In this document: piece after piece, positions 1 through 8,546 of the stretch
Layout: each line of letters starts with the position of its first letter
Numbering within the stretch: position 1 is the stretch's first letter
Source: Luteimonas arsenica
GTDB taxonomy: Bacteria > Pseudomonadota > Gammaproteobacteria > Xanthomonadales > Xanthomonadaceae
DNA: 64,000 nucleotides
Assembly: GCF_004352825.1 (NCBI RefSeq)
Contig: NZ_SJRW01000002.1
Location: 930,001 to 994,000 of the forward strand
Reading direction: 5' to 3'
Position numbers and translations under genes: made by a program
The notes under the pieces: generated by a model
What the model was told of the DNA's origin: nothing
What the model saw: only the letters and a program-made list of their open reading frames with translations
Database searches by the model: none

Positions 1-352
1 CTTCCCCGGACAGCGCAACTCGCTCGACGCGCTGTGCCGGCGCCTGGGCGTGGACAACGCCCACCGGCAACTGCACGGCGCCCTGCTCGACGCCCAGCTG
101 CTTGCCGAGGTCTACCTCGCGCTGACGTCGGGCCAGACCGAGCTGGGCCTGGCCGGGCCGGCGGTCCCGGAACCGGCCGCCGTGCGCCCGGACCGTCCGC
201 TGGCCGCGGCCCTCGCGCCCAGGCCGCGCGTGGCCATCGCCGCTGTCGAGCACGAGGCGCACCTGGCGCGCGTGGATGCGATCCGCGGACGCGCGGGCAA
301 GGCGCTGTGGGACGAAGCGGACGAGGTCGCGGAGCTGTCCGGCACCGCCTGA
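1..352 (+). CDS. dnaQ: DNA polymerase III epsilon subunit, C-terminal part (5' end outside window)
   Basis: This is the last 116 residues of the 3'-5' proofreading exonuclease of the replicative polymerase. The frame is open from base 2 and begins [19 protein letters not shown]. It is followed by HGALLDAQ, the Exo III-epsilon motif; the His codon is at 74 and the Asp codon at 89, and in DnaQ these residues belong to the metal-dependent active site. After it comes an Ala/Pro-rich linker and a charged helix, as expected for the part of epsilon that binds the alpha subunit. The start, Exo I and Exo II motifs are off the window. The stop is TGA at 350-352. Confidence 0.93.
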   Translation, partial: FPGQRNSLDALCRRLGVDNAHRQLHGALLDAQLLAEVYLALTSGQTELGLAGPAVPEPAAVRPDRPLAAALAPRPRVAIAAVEHEAHLARVDAIRGRAGKALWDEADEVAELSGTA

Positions 353-398
353 GCCGGCGTGCCGCGGCCGTGGCCGTGATCGGCCGCCGGGGGATCCC

Positions 399-1103
399 TC
401 AGTGGCGGCGGACCAGCACCACGGTGACGTTGTCCGAACCGCCGCCGTCGAGGGCCGCGGCCACCAGGCCATCGACGCATTCCTGCGCGCTGCATTCGAC
501 GTGGGCGAGCACGCGGGCGATGGCCCGGTCGTCGATCTCCTCGGTCAGGCCGTCACTGCACAGCAGCAGCTGCATGCCCGGGGCCAGCTCGCCGGACATG
601 GTTTCGACGTTGAGCGCCTGCGGGTCGGTCACGCCCAGGGCCTGGGTGACCACGTTGCGCTGCGGGTGGCTGCGGGCCTGGTCGACGCTGATCGCGCCCT
701 GGCTGATCAGCTCCTGCACGTAGCTGTGGTCCTGGGAGAGCTGCGCCAGCTTGCCGTCGCGCCAGAGGTAGACGCGGCTGTCGCCGACCCAGGCGACTTC
801 GAAGCGGTTGCCGGTGACGCGCGCGGCGACCACCGTGGTGCCCATCGGCAGCGCATCCTGGCGCCTGCGCGAAGCGCCGATGATCTCTTCGTCGGCGATG
901 CGGATGGCCTGCGCCAGCGGCGTGCCCTGGCGGGTTTCGCGGACGATCGCCTCGCGCGCCAACGCGCTGGCGACTTCGCCGTACTCGTGGCCGCCCATGC
1001 CGTCGGCCACCAGCCACAGGCCCAGCTCGCTGTCGCCGTAGTAGGTGTCTTCGTTGAGCTCGCGGCGGAGGCCGACGTGCGTGAGATGGCCGAATTCGAT
1101 CAT
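399..1103 (-). CDS. PP2C-family serine/threonine protein phosphatase (Stp1/PrpC type)
   Basis: This 234-residue protein has the full PP2C core and no membrane segment, so it should act in the cytoplasm on phospho-Ser/Thr proteins. Visible metal-binding motifs are NEDTYY near residue 18, VADGMGGHEYGE near residues 32-43, CSDGLTEEIDD near 182 and GGGSDNVTVV close to the C-terminus. The length is normal for single-domain bacterial PP2Cs. It ends convergent to dnaQ with a 46-base gap. No partner Ser/Thr kinase gene is in the window, so the substrate is unknown. The ATG at 1103 is the first start before the conserved N-terminal strand. Confidence 0.9.
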   Translation of the reverse strand: MIEFGHLTHVGLRRELNEDTYYGDSELGLWLVADGMGGHEYGEVASALAREAIVRETRQGTPLAQAIRIADEEIIGASRRRQDALPMGTTVVAARVTGNRFEVAWVGDSRVYLWRDGKLAQLSQDHSYVQELISQGAISVDQARSHPQRNVVTQALGVTDPQALNVETMSGELAPGMQLLLCSDGLTEEIDDRAIARVLAHVECSAQECVDGLVAAALDGGGSDNVTVVLVRRH

Positions 1104-1262
1104 GCGCTGGCCGCGTCGGTTCCCGGGTGGGCTGAATGGGAAAACGGCGGCGGTTGGCGGTACAGGTCAGCGGGCATGCGGGGCGGGGCGCTTGGGCGTA
1201 TGGGGATGATGGTATACGCGGAGTGGAACGGGTGTGGGGATTGGCCATTCGGGAAGGGGGTG

Positions 1263-1306
1263 CCAGATACGCAAAACGCCCCTTTCGGGGCGTTTTGCGT
1301 ATCTGG
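1263..1306 (-). terminator. Terminator hairpin directly after tRNA-Ser(CGA)
   Basis: A perfect 20-bp inverted repeat (1263-1282 and 1287-1306) encloses a 4-base loop. On the minus strand the stem includes the encoded CCA end of the tRNA (1304-1306), so tRNA 3' end and terminator share bases. The 3' arm on that strand contains the run GCGTTTTGCG rather than a clean U tract. Confidence 0.7.
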
Positions 1307-1394
1307 CGGAGAGGGGGGGATTCGAACCCCCGAGGCGCTATTAACGCCTGCCTGATTTCGAGTCAGGTACATTCAACCGCTCTGCCACCTCTCC
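1304..1394 (-). tRNA. tRNA-Ser, anticodon CGA
   Basis: Read on the minus strand this folds as a class II (long variable arm) tRNA. The acceptor 5' strand GGAGAGG (1394-1388) pairs with CCTCTCC (1314-1308). The anticodon loop CTCGAAA is flanked by CCTGA and TCAGG, the T loop is GTTCGAATC, and the discriminator base is G (1307). CCA is encoded at 1306-1304. Anticodon CGA reads the UCG codon. The long variable arm and the G discriminator are serine identity features. Confidence 0.95.
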
Positions 1395-1426
1395 TTGCGG
1401 TCCCGGCCACGTGGGCCGGGGGCGCA

Positions 1427-1455
1427 ATGATACGGGGACGCGGCAGGCGCGACAA
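1427..1455 (-). promoter_or_regulatory. Sigma-70 type promoter for tRNA-Ser(CGA)
   Basis: On the minus strand there is TTGTCG (1455-1450), a 17-base spacer and TATCAT (1432-1427). Predicted start is near 1420, about 26 bases before the mature tRNA 5' end. The leader contains a CCCGGCC...GGCCGGG hairpin (1402-1420). A similar TTGTCG -35 box precedes the other tRNA-Ser in this window. Confidence 0.55.
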
Positions 1456-1502
1456 GGCGAGGGCGCTACACTGTCCGACCCTCCAGTCCCCGGTCGCCCC
1501 CG

Positions 1503-1910
1503 ATGTCCGAGATCACCGTCCCCGTCTCCTTCGGCGAGCTGCTCGACAAGATCTCCATCCTGCAGATCAAGTCCGAACGCATGAGCGACGAGGCCAAGCT
1601 GGCCAACGTCCGCCGCGAGCTGTCGGCGCTGGAACGGACCTGGATGGCGCATCCGGCCGCCGGCAAGGACATCGGCCGCCTGCGCGCCGACCTGAAGGCC
1701 GTCAACGAGCGGCTGTGGGACATCGAGGACGAGGTCCGATTGAAGGAGAAAGCGCAGGTCTTCGACGGCGACTTCGTCGAGCTGGCGCGCAGCGTCTACC
1801 TGCAGAACGACGAGCGGGCGCGGATCAAGAAGGCGATCAACCTGGCCCTGGGTTCGAGCTACGTGGAAGAGAAGTCGTACCAGGACTACGGCGCGGGCCC
1901 GGCGGCCTGA
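1503..1910 (+). CDS. DUF6165 family protein
   Basis: This is a small acidic, helix-rich protein of 135 residues. It starts MSEITVPVSFGELLDKISIL and has a long predicted helical region (residues 15-75) with heptad-like spacing, but no signal peptide, membrane segment or catalytic motif. I recognise it as the DUF6165 family, whose function is not established. It lies next to, and convergent with, an LPS heptosyltransferase-like gene and the Kdo kinase, which hints at a role near LPS core synthesis; that is inference from position only. The C-terminal YQDYGAGPAA is low complexity. Confidence 0.75.
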   Translation: MSEITVPVSFGELLDKISILQIKSERMSDEAKLANVRRELSALERTWMAHPAAGKDIGRLRADLKAVNERLWDIEDEVRLKEKAQVFDGDFVELARSVYLQNDERARIKKAINLALGSSYVEEKSYQDYGAGPAA

Positions 1911-1923
1911 ACCCGGCGCCCCC

Positions 1924-2982
1924 TCAGCGGGGATGGTCGGCGCGGTAGCGCTCGAAGGCCGCGATGGCGTCATCGACGGTGATCAGGTCCATGACGCCAT
2001 CGCGCTCGATCTTCGTGCCCCAGCGCAGGTCTGCGGCGGGCTTGCCCAGGAAGCGGCGGGCCGCGTCGTCGTAGCGGTCCACGCAGTAGCGGCGGTCGGA
2101 GTACGGGCCGCTGCGCTCGGGGTCGGTGGCCGCGTGCAGCCCCAGCACTTTAGTGCCCATGGCGTTGGCGATGTGGGTGGGGCCGGAGTCGGGCGTCATC
2201 ACCAGGTCGGCGCGCTCGAGCAGGGCCGGCAGCTGCTTCAGCGTGTCCTTGCCGACCAGGTCCAGCAGCGGCACGCCGGCGGCGGCGAGGATGGCATCGG
2301 CGGTGTCGCGTTCCAGCTGGCTGCGGCCGCCGCACAGCACCACGCGCCAGCCCTGCGCAACCGCGTGCGCGGCGACCGCGGCGTTGCGCTCCGCGCTCCA
2401 GTTGCGCAACGGATGGCTGGAGCAGGGCGAGACCACCAGGGTCGGCCGGCCGTCGTCCGGCCATTGCGCGCGCGCCCAGTCGCGGGCGTCGTCGGGTACC
2501 GGCAGCCGCCATTCGACCTGTTGCTGGCGCAGGCCCAGCGGTCGCGCGAAGGCGCCCAGCACGTCGAGCACGTGGTGGCCGGCATCGGCCGGGATGCGCT
2601 CGTTGATGAACAGCCCGTGCAGCTCCTTCGAGCGCGCGCGGTCGTAGCCGATACGCCGGCGCGCGGTGACCGCGCGCGAAAGCAGGTTGGCGCGCAGCGC
2701 GAGCTGCATCAGCAGCACGGCGTCGAAGTCGCGGCCGGCGAGTTCGCGGCGCAGGGCGCGCATGCCTTCGCGGCCGGTCTTCTTGTCGTAGACGATGAAC
2801 TCGACGCCCGGCAGGCCTTCGAGCAGGCGCTGCTCGCCCTTGCCGATGATCCAGGTGAGCGCGACGCCCGGCCAGGCGCGCTGCAGGGTGTGCACCAGCG
2901 GCAGCACGTGGGTGACGTCGCCCAGCGCCGACAGGCGCAGGAGGCAGATCGAACGCGGTGGGTCGGTATGGGGCTGCGGCAA
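1924..2982 (-). CDS. Glycosyltransferase family 9 (LPS heptosyltransferase-like)
   Basis: It probably transfers a heptose from an ADP-activated donor to the LPS core on the cytoplasmic side of the inner membrane. The N-terminal part has [17 protein letters not shown], the nucleotide-sugar family signature, and the C-terminal half has [13 protein letters not shown] and [15 protein letters not shown], the donor-binding elements of GT9. There is no ATG close to the conserved start; TTG at 2982 gives 352 residues beginning [15 protein letters not shown]. Starts further upstream would run into kdkA, which begins divergently only 19 bases away. WaaC, WaaF and WaaQ cannot be told apart here. The pairing with kdkA supports a core-assembly role. 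Confidence 0.85.
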   Translation of the reverse strand: MPQPHTDPPRSICLLRLSALGDVTHVLPLVHTLQRAWPGVALTWIIGKGEQRLLEGLPGVEFIVYDKKTGREGMRALRRELAGRDFDAVLLMQLALRANLLSRAVTARRRIGYDRARSKELHGLFINERIPADAGHHVLDVLGAFARPLGLRQQQVEWRLPVPDDARDWARAQWPDDGRPTLVVSPCSSHPLRNWSAERNAAVAAHAVAQGWRVVLCGGRSQLERDTADAILAAAGVPLLDLVGKDTLKQLPALLERADLVMTPDSGPTHIANAMGTKVLGLHAATDPERSGPYSDRRYCVDRYDDAARRFLGKPAADLRWGTKIERDGVMDLITVDDAIAAFERYRADHPR

Positions 2983-3001
2983 GCTTGATAGACTCGGACG
3001 G

Positions 3002-3763
3002 ATGGCACATTTCGACGCCACCGAGAGCCTGACGCCGTTCCGCGCCGGAGCCGGCGGGCGCGGGCTCGGCTCGATTCTGTTCGACCAGACGCAGCTGCGG
3101 CAAGCCGACCCGCGCTGGTTCGATTCCGAGGCTTGGGGCCCGCGCGCAACAAGGGTCTCCGGCAGCGGGCGCGGCGGCGCCTGGTTCATCGACGACACCA
3201 GCAACGGCCCCATCGTGCTGCGCCAGTACCTGCGCGGCGGCCTGGTGGCCGCGCTCAACCGCGACCGCCACCTCTGGCGTGGCGCCAACCGCACGCGCAG
3301 CTTCGTCGAGTTCCGCCTGCTGCGGGAGCTGCTCAAGCGCGGATTGCCGGTGCCTCAGCCGATCGCAGCGTCCTACGTGCGCGAAGGCGCGACCTACCGC
3401 GCCGCGATCCTGATGCAGCGCCTGGTGGACGTGCGCTCGCTGGCCGACCTGGCCGCCGCCGACCCGGTGGCCGCGCCCTGGGCACAGACCGGGAAGCTGA
3501 TCGCGCGCTTCCATCGCGAAGGCCTGGACCACGCCGACCTCAACGCCCACAACGTGCTCTACGACGCCGCCGGGCGTGGCTGGCTGATCGACTTCGACCG
3601 CGGCCGCATGCATATCCCGGAAACCGCCTGGCGCGAGCGCAACCTGGCGCGGCTGCAGCGATCCCTGCTCAAGCTCCGCGGCGAACGCAGCGAAGCCGAA
3701 GTGCGCGAGGACTTCGCGCGCCTGCGCGCCGGCTACGACAAGCAGTGGGAACGGGGCATCTGA
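3002..3763 (+). CDS. kdkA: 3-deoxy-D-manno-octulosonic acid (Kdo) kinase
   Basis: The product phosphorylates the 4-position of Kdo in the LPS inner core, a modification typical of organisms with a single Kdo. It has 253 residues with a protein-kinase-like fold. A glycine-rich segment lies near residues 52-60, and [13 protein letters not shown] near residue 180 is the catalytic loop, with LIDFDRGR just after as the metal-binding Asp. Length fits KdkA (about 235-250). The ATG at 3002 is 19 bases from the divergent glycosyltransferase start, so the promoters of both must lie in each other's coding regions or overlap. The MBL gene follows after 2 bases. Confidence 0.92.
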   Translation: MAHFDATESLTPFRAGAGGRGLGSILFDQTQLRQADPRWFDSEAWGPRATRVSGSGRGGAWFIDDTSNGPIVLRQYLRGGLVAALNRDRHLWRGANRTRSFVEFRLLRELLKRGLPVPQPIAASYVREGATYRAAILMQRLVDVRSLADLAAADPVAAPWAQTGKLIARFHREGLDHADLNAHNVLYDAAGRGWLIDFDRGRMHIPETAWRERNLARLQRSLLKLRGERSEAEVREDFARLRAGYDKQWERGI

Positions 3764-3765
3764 GC

Positions 3766-4524
3766 ATGGCCTGGACACTGAGGTTCCAGGGCGTCGGCAA
3801 CGCGTCGGCGGTGTCGCTGGGCTCGCCGATGGCGACCATCGAGCGCGATGGCGCGCCGTGGCTGGCGATCGACTGCGGCGCCGAGGGCCTGACCGCCTAC
3901 CTCGCGCACTACGGCGAGCCGCCGCCGGCGCTGTTCGTCACCCACGTGCACCTCGACCACGTCGCCGGCTTCGAGCGGCTGTTCGTGGCCAACTACTTCG
4001 ATCCCGCGCGCCGTGGACGCACGCCGCTGTACGTGCCGGTGGACGTGCTGCCGCGGCTGCACCGGCGGGTCGCCGACTACCCCAACGCGCTGGCCGAGGG
4101 CGGCGCGAACTTCTGGGACGCCTTCCGCGTGGTGCCGGTCGGCGATGCCTTCTGGCACGACGGCGTGCGCCTGGAGGTGTTCGAGGTGCGCCACCACTGG
4201 CCGCGCAGCGCCTTCGGCCTGCGTCTGCGCGGCAGCCTGGCCTGGACCGGCGACACGCGGCCGATTCCCGAGGTGCTGGCCGCCGTCGCCGACCAGGCCG
4301 AGCTGATCGCCCACGACTGCGGGCTGCACGGCAATCCCTCGCACAGCGGCATCGACGACCTGGAGCGCGAATACGCGCCGGAGCTGCTGGAGCGCTGCGT
4401 GCTCTACCACTACGCCAGCGAGGCCGACGGCGAGGCACTGCGTGCCCGCGGCCATCGCGTGGCGCGGCCGGGCGAGGCCTTCGCCCTGGCCGAGCCGGTG
4501 CCGCATCCCGCGCTGTCGCCATGA
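3766..4524 (+). CDS. MBL-fold metallo-hydrolase
   Basis: This 252-residue hydrolase has the metallo-beta-lactamase fold. The metal motif H-x-H-x-D-H is THVHLDHVAG at residues 59-68. Further ligands are likely in EVRHHWPRSAFG and TGDTRPIP, and the final His in LYHYASE. No signal peptide is present, so it is cytoplasmic. It starts 2 bases after the kdkA stop and is surely cotranscribed with it. The family includes RNase Z-like and cyclic phosphodiesterase-like enzymes; the substrate cannot be read from the sequence. The distance from beta-CASP nucleases is clear, because no CASP domain follows. Confidence 0.85.
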   Translation: MAWTLRFQGVGNASAVSLGSPMATIERDGAPWLAIDCGAEGLTAYLAHYGEPPPALFVTHVHLDHVAGFERLFVANYFDPARRGRTPLYVPVDVLPRLHRRVADYPNALAEGGANFWDAFRVVPVGDAFWHDGVRLEVFEVRHHWPRSAFGLRLRGSLAWTGDTRPIPEVLAAVADQAELIAHDCGLHGNPSHSGIDDLEREYAPELLERCVLYHYASEADGEALRARGHRVARPGEAFALAEPVPHPALSP

Positions 4525-4579
4525 GCGGCGGCCGTGCCGCCCGCCGTGGCCGCCGCATTCCCATCGACCGGAGAACCCC

Positions 4580-5689
4580 ATGATCCATCGACGCATTCCA
4601 GCTCCGTTGACGCTGCTCCTGTGCGCCGCGCTGGCCGCCTGCAACGCGGGCCAGCCGACCGCGGGGGCGCAGGCCGGTGCCGAAGCTGATCCTGGCCCGC
4701 CCGGCCCCACCGCCCACGCCGAGCTGCTGGTGGGCAACAAGTCCGCCGCCAGCCTCTGGCGCCTGGACCTGGCCGACGGCCGCCGGACCGGCGAAGCGGC
4801 GACCGGGCAGGGTCCGCACGAGATCGCCGTGGCGCCCGACGGCCGCAGCGCGGTGGTGGCCGACTACGGCAGCGGCACCGAAGCCGGCAACACCCTGACC
4901 GTGATCGACCTGGGCGGCGGCGCCGCGCGCACGATCCCGCTGGGCGACCACCGCCGTCCCCACGGCCTGCGCTTCCTGCCCGGCGGCCAGCGCCTGGTCG
5001 CCACCACCGAAGGCAGCGAGGCCCTGGTGGTGGTCGACCTCGCGGCCGGCGCGGTCGAGCGCGCCATCGACATCGGCCCCGGCAAGGGCCACATGGTGGC
5101 GCTGTCGGCCGATGGCGCCACCGCCTACGTGAGCAAGGTCGAAAGCGGCCACGTGGTGCGGGTCGACCTCGCCGCGGTGATGGCGGCGGAAGACGATGCG
5201 GCGCGCGCCGCGGCCGTGCGCGAGGCGCCCGCCGGCGCCGGCGCCGAGGGCATCGGCGTCGCCCCCGACGGCACGGTCTGGGTCAGCAACCGCGAGGACG
5301 GCACGGTGACCGTGCACGACCCCGATTCGCTGGAGGTCCTGGACACGCTGGACAGCCCCGGCTTCCCGATCCGCCTGGTGTTCACGCCCGACGGCCGCCA
5401 CGCCCTGGTGACCAACGCGCGCGCGGCCACGCTGTCGGTGTTCGATGCCGCCAGCCGGGCGCCGGTGGCCAGCGTGCCGCTGGAACCCGAGGGCGTGGAG
5501 CTGCACGACACCATGCTGGGTCGCGCGGCGCTGCCGATCGGCGCCATCGCGGAACCGGCCGGCGGGCGCGTGTTCGTCGCGGTCAGCGGCGCCGATCGCA
5601 TCGCCGTGATTGACACGGCCACGTGGACGGTTTCGGAGTACTGGGAGACCGGCCGCGAGCCGGATGCGCTGGGGATCGTCGTCCCCTGA
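4580..5689 (+). CDS. YVTN/WD40-like beta-propeller lipoprotein
   Basis: It is a 369-residue exported protein. Residues 1-21 form a lipoprotein signal ending LAAC, with Cys21 as lipidation site. The rest is a series of about 40-residue blades with recurring motifs such as GPHEIAVAPDG, HGLRFLPGGQ, GIGVAPDGTVW and IRLVFTPDGRHA, typical of the YVTN-type seven-bladed propeller. Such proteins often serve as binding scaffolds; no catalytic motif is visible. GGAGAA lies 6 bases before the ATG. A 55-base gap separates it from the MBL gene, so it may still be part of the kdkA operon. Substrate or partner is unknown. Confidence 0.82.
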   Translation: MIHRRIPAPLTLLLCAALAACNAGQPTAGAQAGAEADPGPPGPTAHAELLVGNKSAASLWRLDLADGRRTGEAATGQGPHEIAVAPDGRSAVVADYGSGTEAGNTLTVIDLGGGAARTIPLGDHRRPHGLRFLPGGQRLVATTEGSEALVVVDLAAGAVERAIDIGPGKGHMVALSADGATAYVSKVESGHVVRVDLAAVMAAEDDAARAAAVREAPAGAGAEGIGVAPDGTVWVSNREDGTVTVHDPDSLEVLDTLDSPGFPIRLVFTPDGRHALVTNARAATLSVFDAASRAPVASVPLEPEGVELHDTMLGRAALPIGAIAEPAGGRVFVAVSGADRIAVIDTATWTVSEYWETGREPDALGIVVP

Positions 5690-5718
5690 CCACCGGGGGG
5701 CTGCCCCTGGATGGAGGC

Positions 5719-5820
5719 GGCCCCGCCAACTGGCCTCGGCACCCGCGTCGATCGATACCGTTGCTGCCTTCCGGCCCTGGCGGGGTTTTCGACCTAGCGT
5801 CGCGAGGGGCCGACGGGGCC
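5719..5820 (-). ncRNA. ffs: Signal recognition particle RNA (4.5S, small bacterial type)
   Basis: On the minus strand, CGCCAGGGCCGGAAGGCAGC followed by AACGG is the domain IV (SRP54/Ffh binding) tip with the GGAA tetraloop and the asymmetric loop. The ends pair: GGCCCCG at 5820-5814 with CGGGGCC at 5725-5719, which gives a rod-like RNA of about 102 bases, the size expected for a gammaproteobacterial 4.5S RNA. I placed the ends by this pairing, so they may be off by a few bases. It lies 49 bases downstream of tRNA-Ser(GGA) on the same strand with no clear promoter of its own. Together with Ffh it targets membrane proteins to FtsY and SecYEG. Confidence 0.85.
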
Positions 5821-5869
5821 ACCACGGAAACGAAGCGAACGCGGCCGATGTGCGGCACACGCATGGAAC

Positions 5870-5962
5870 TGGCGGAGAGAGGGGGATTCGAACCCCCGAA
5901 GCGCGGTTTAGACGCTTACACACTTTCCAGGCGTGCTCCTTCAACCACTCGGACACCTCTCC
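5870..5962 (-). tRNA. tRNA-Ser, anticodon GGA
   Basis: Class II tRNA on the minus strand. The acceptor is GGAGAGG (5962-5956) with TCTCTCC (5880-5874), the last pair a G-T wobble. The anticodon loop CTGGAAA sits between CACGC and GTGTG, the T loop is GTTCGAATC, the discriminator is G (5873) and CCA is encoded at 5872-5870. Anticodon GGA reads UCC and UCU. It is followed on the same strand by the SRP RNA. Confidence 0.95.
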
Positions 5963-6014
5963 GCACCTGGTCCGTACGCGGTGCCTGCCTTGGCGCAACC
6001 GTACGGGACCCGCA

Positions 6015-6044
6015 ATTCTAGCTCCGCGAGGGTGTTGTCGACAA
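6015..6044 (-). promoter_or_regulatory. Sigma-70 type promoter for tRNA-Ser(GGA), possibly also ffs
   Basis: Minus strand: TTGTCG (6044-6039), an 18-base spacer and TAGAAT (6020-6015). Predicted start is near 6008, about 46 bases before the tRNA. No other promoter is evident before the SRP RNA, so both may share this transcript. Confidence 0.5.
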
Positions 6045-6074
6045 GGAATGCCGGCGCGCGGAGGTGCGCGGTAC

Positions 6075-6151
6075 GGCGGGTTGGTGGGTACTCCGTGGGC
6101 TGTCCCGCCTGCGGCGGGCCTTTATGCCCACTGCGTACCCACCAACCCGCC
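6075..6151. repeat. Intergenic palindrome, family 2, copy A
   Basis: Arms 6075-6100 and 6126-6151 (26 bases each) pair except for two positions inside a CTCC/TGCG segment. The 25-base loop contains a smaller CCCGCC-TGC-GGCGGG hairpin. The copy is followed by a GC-rich flank ending in CACGACGCTTTTCCTCC (near 6191-6207), which resembles the flank of the copies at 62349-62628. It fills the gap between the tRNA-Ser promoter and dnaX; the rest of 5963-6246 holds no gene. Confidence 0.8.
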
Positions 6152-6246
6152 TTGCAGCGTGCGCGGCCGGTCCGCCGAAAAGGCGGAAGGCACGACGCTT
6201 TTCCTCCAGCACCGCCGACCACCAGCCCTCGTGGCAGAATGACCGC

Positions 6247-8196
6247 ATGTCCTACCTCGTCCTCGCCCGCAAGTGGCGCCCCAGGCGGTTCGCCGAGCTG
6301 GTGGGCCAGGAACACGTGGTACGTGCGCTGGTCAATGCGCTCGATTCCGGCCGCGTCCACCACGCCTTCCTGTTCACCGGCACCCGCGGCGTGGGCAAGA
6401 CCACGATCGCGCGGATCTTCGCCAAGAGCCTGAACTGCGAGCGCGGCGCCTCCAGCGACCCCTGCGGCGAGTGCGAGACCTGCCAGGCCATCGACGCCGG
6501 GCGCTACATCGACCTGCTTGAGATCGACGCCGCGTCGAATACCGGCGTCGACAACGTCCGCGACCTGATCGACAACGCGCAGTACATGCCGTCGCGCGGC
6601 CGCTACAAGGTCTACCTGATCGACGAAGTGCACATGCTCTCGAAGGCGGCGTTCAACGCGCTGCTGAAGACGCTCGAGGAGCCGCCGGAGCACGTCAAGT
6701 TCCTGTTCGCGACCACCGACCCGCAGAAGCTGCTGGTGACGGTGCTGTCGCGCTGCCTGCAGTTCAACCTCAAGCGCCTGGAGGAGGAGCAGATCCGCGG
6801 CCAGATCGCGAAGATCCTTGCCGCCGAGGGCATCGAGGCCGAGGCCGGTGCGGTGCGCCAGCTGGCGAAGGCGGCCGACGGCAGCCTGCGCGACGGGCTG
6901 TCGCTGCTCGACCAGGCGATCGCCTACAGCGGCGCCGGCGCCGGCAGCGCGCTCACCGACCAGGCGGTCGCGACCATGCTCGGCTCGGTCGACCGCACCC
7001 GGGTGGCGGCCCTGCTCGCCGCGCTTTCGGAGGACGACGGCGCCGGGCTGATGGCGACGATCGAGGTGCTGGCGGGCTTCTCGCCGGACTGGGGCGGCGT
7101 GCTGGACGCATTGGCCGAAGCCCTGCACCGCATCCAGGTGAAGCAGCTGGTGCCGGGCAGCGAGGTCGAGGCCGATGGCATCGATGTCGATGCATTGGCC
7201 GCGTCGCTGCGTCCGGAGCTGGTGCAGCTCTGGTACCAGATGGCGGTGTCCGGCCGCCGCGACATCAACCTGGCGCCAAGCGCGCGGGTGGGCTTCGAGA
7301 TGAGCCTGCTGCGCATGCTGGCGTTCCGGCCCGGTGAGTCCGCGGGCAGCCCTTCGACGGCTGCGGGCGGCGCGGCAACCGGCGCGGCCGGTGGGGCTCC
7401 CGGCTCGGGCCGTTCGGCGGCCGCGGCCGCGCGCGCGGCGCTGGAAGGCGCGGCGCCGGTACGTGCGGCAGCACCGGCGTCGCGGGCTGATGCTGCGCTT
7501 CCTGCGCGTGAATCCGCACCCGCAACTGCAACTGCTGAAGCCGCGCCCATGCCTGCACCTGCATCTTCGCCTGCGCCGGCTGTGTCCCCGGCACCTTCGC
7601 GGATGCCGGCTGCCGACATCGATGACACCCCACCGTGGCGCGAAGCGCCGCCGTCGCGCGCCGCCGCCGCACCTCCGCCGCCGACTCCAGCGGCTCCGGC
7701 CGCGCCGGTGCACCCGGTGCCATCGGAGGCGCCGCCGCGCTCCGCACCACCTGTGTCCGCGCAACCACCGCCTGCCGCCGCCGCATCACCCGTGGCCATC
7801 GACGCCGGCAGCTGGCCCGACTTCGTCGCCGGCCTCGACCTGCGCGGCCCGGTGCGCGAGCTGGCTGCCAGTTCGGCCTTCATCGCCTTCGACGGCAGCG
7901 TGCTGCGCCTGTCGCTGCCGGAATCCGACGACCACCTGCGCGCGCCCTTCCTGGTGCAGCAGCTCGCCGATGTGCTGGGCAAGGCCCTGGGCGCGCCGCC
8001 GCAGATCCGATTCGAGGCCGCCGCCGCGGCCGTCGGCGGCGAGACCCTGCACGCCCGCAACGAACGCGTGCGCGACGAACGCCAGGGTGCCGCCGAAGCC
8101 GCCTTCCACAACGACCCGCGCGTGAAGCGCCTGCTGGAGCAGGGCGCGCGCGTGGTCCCGGACTCGATACGACCGATACAGGAACAGGAGCACTGA
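6247..8196 (+). CDS. dnaX: DNA polymerase III tau/gamma subunit
   Basis: It is the clamp-loader ATPase of the replisome, 649 residues. AAA+ domain: Walker A GTRGVGKT at 45-52, a four-cysteine zinc module ([16 protein letters not shown]) soon after, Walker B DEVH at 126-129, sensor ATTDPQ and the SRC arginine finger. Domain III follows to about residue 365, then an Ala/Pro-rich linker (about 365-520) and a conserved tau C-terminus for DnaB and alpha contact. I see no A-AAA-AAG slippery heptamer between 7270 and 7800, so the E. coli frameshift that makes gamma is not evident. It leads the dnaX-ybaB-recR operon. ATG 6247 starts the canonical [12 protein letters not shown]. Confidence 0.96.
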   Translation: MSYLVLARKWRPRRFAELVGQEHVVRALVNALDSGRVHHAFLFTGTRGVGKTTIARIFAKSLNCERGASSDPCGECETCQAIDAGRYIDLLEIDAASNTGVDNVRDLIDNAQYMPSRGRYKVYLIDEVHMLSKAAFNALLKTLEEPPEHVKFLFATTDPQKLLVTVLSRCLQFNLKRLEEEQIRGQIAKILAAEGIEAEAGAVRQLAKAADGSLRDGLSLLDQAIAYSGAGAGSALTDQAVATMLGSVDRTRVAALLAALSEDDGAGLMATIEVLAGFSPDWGGVLDALAEALHRIQVKQLVPGSEVEADGIDVDALAASLRPELVQLWYQMAVSGRRDINLAPSARVGFEMSLLRMLAFRPGESAGSPSTAAGGAATGAAGGAPGSGRSAAAAARAALEGAAPVRAAAPASRADAALPARESAPATATAEAAPMPAPASSPAPAVSPAPSRMPAADIDDTPPWREAPPSRAAAAPPPPTPAAPAAPVHPVPSEAPPRSAPPVSAQPPPAAAASPVAIDAGSWPDFVAGLDLRGPVRELAASSAFIAFDGSVLRLSLPESDDHLRAPFLVQQLADVLGKALGAPPQIRFEAAAAAVGGETLHARNERVRDERQGAAEAAFHNDPRVKRLLEQGARVVPDSIRPIQEQEH

Positions 8197-8197
8197 C

Positions 8198-8518
8198 ATG
8201 CGTGGAAACATCGCCCAGCTGATGCAGCAGGCGCAGAAGATGCAGGAAAACCTGCAGAAGGCGCAGGCCGAACTGGCCAACATCGAAGTCACCGGCAGCG
8301 CCGGCGGCGGCATGGTCAGCGTCACCCTCACCGGCACCAAGGAATGCCGCAAGGTGCGCATCGACCCCAGCGTGCTGTCGGATCCGGAGATGGCCGAGGA
8401 CCTGGTCGCGGCCGCCTTCAACGACGCCAGCAACAAGGTCGATGCCGAATCGCAGGCGAAGATGGGCGCGGCCACCGCCGGCATGCCGATCCCGCCCGGC
8501 ATGAAGATGCCGTTCTGA
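8198..8518 (+). CDS. ybaB: YbaB/EbfC family nucleoid-associated protein
   Basis: A 106-residue DNA-binding protein that starts 1 base after the dnaX stop. Features of the family are the N-terminal helix rich in Gln and Lys ([17 protein letters not shown]), the central strand region with [14 protein letters not shown], and the Met/Pro-rich tail [12 protein letters not shown]. YbaB proteins dimerise and bind DNA; their genes sit between dnaX and recR in most gammaproteobacteria, exactly as here. A link to RecR-dependent repair is suggested by context only. Confidence 0.95.
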   Translation: MRGNIAQLMQQAQKMQENLQKAQAELANIEVTGSAGGGMVSVTLTGTKECRKVRIDPSVLSDPEMAEDLVAAAFNDASNKVDAESQAKMGAATAGMPIPPGMKMPF

Positions 8519-8546
8519 TCAGGCGCGACCGCATCGCGTCCGCGGG

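Noticed and set aside
5963-6246. Small gene between tRNA-Ser and dnaX
   Set aside because: Frames there are formed by the palindrome, lack start signals and show no coding pattern.
7270-7800. Programmed frameshift in dnaX to make gamma
   Set aside because: No A-AAA-AAG slippery heptamer or similar run in the region where it would be expected; only tau can be supported.
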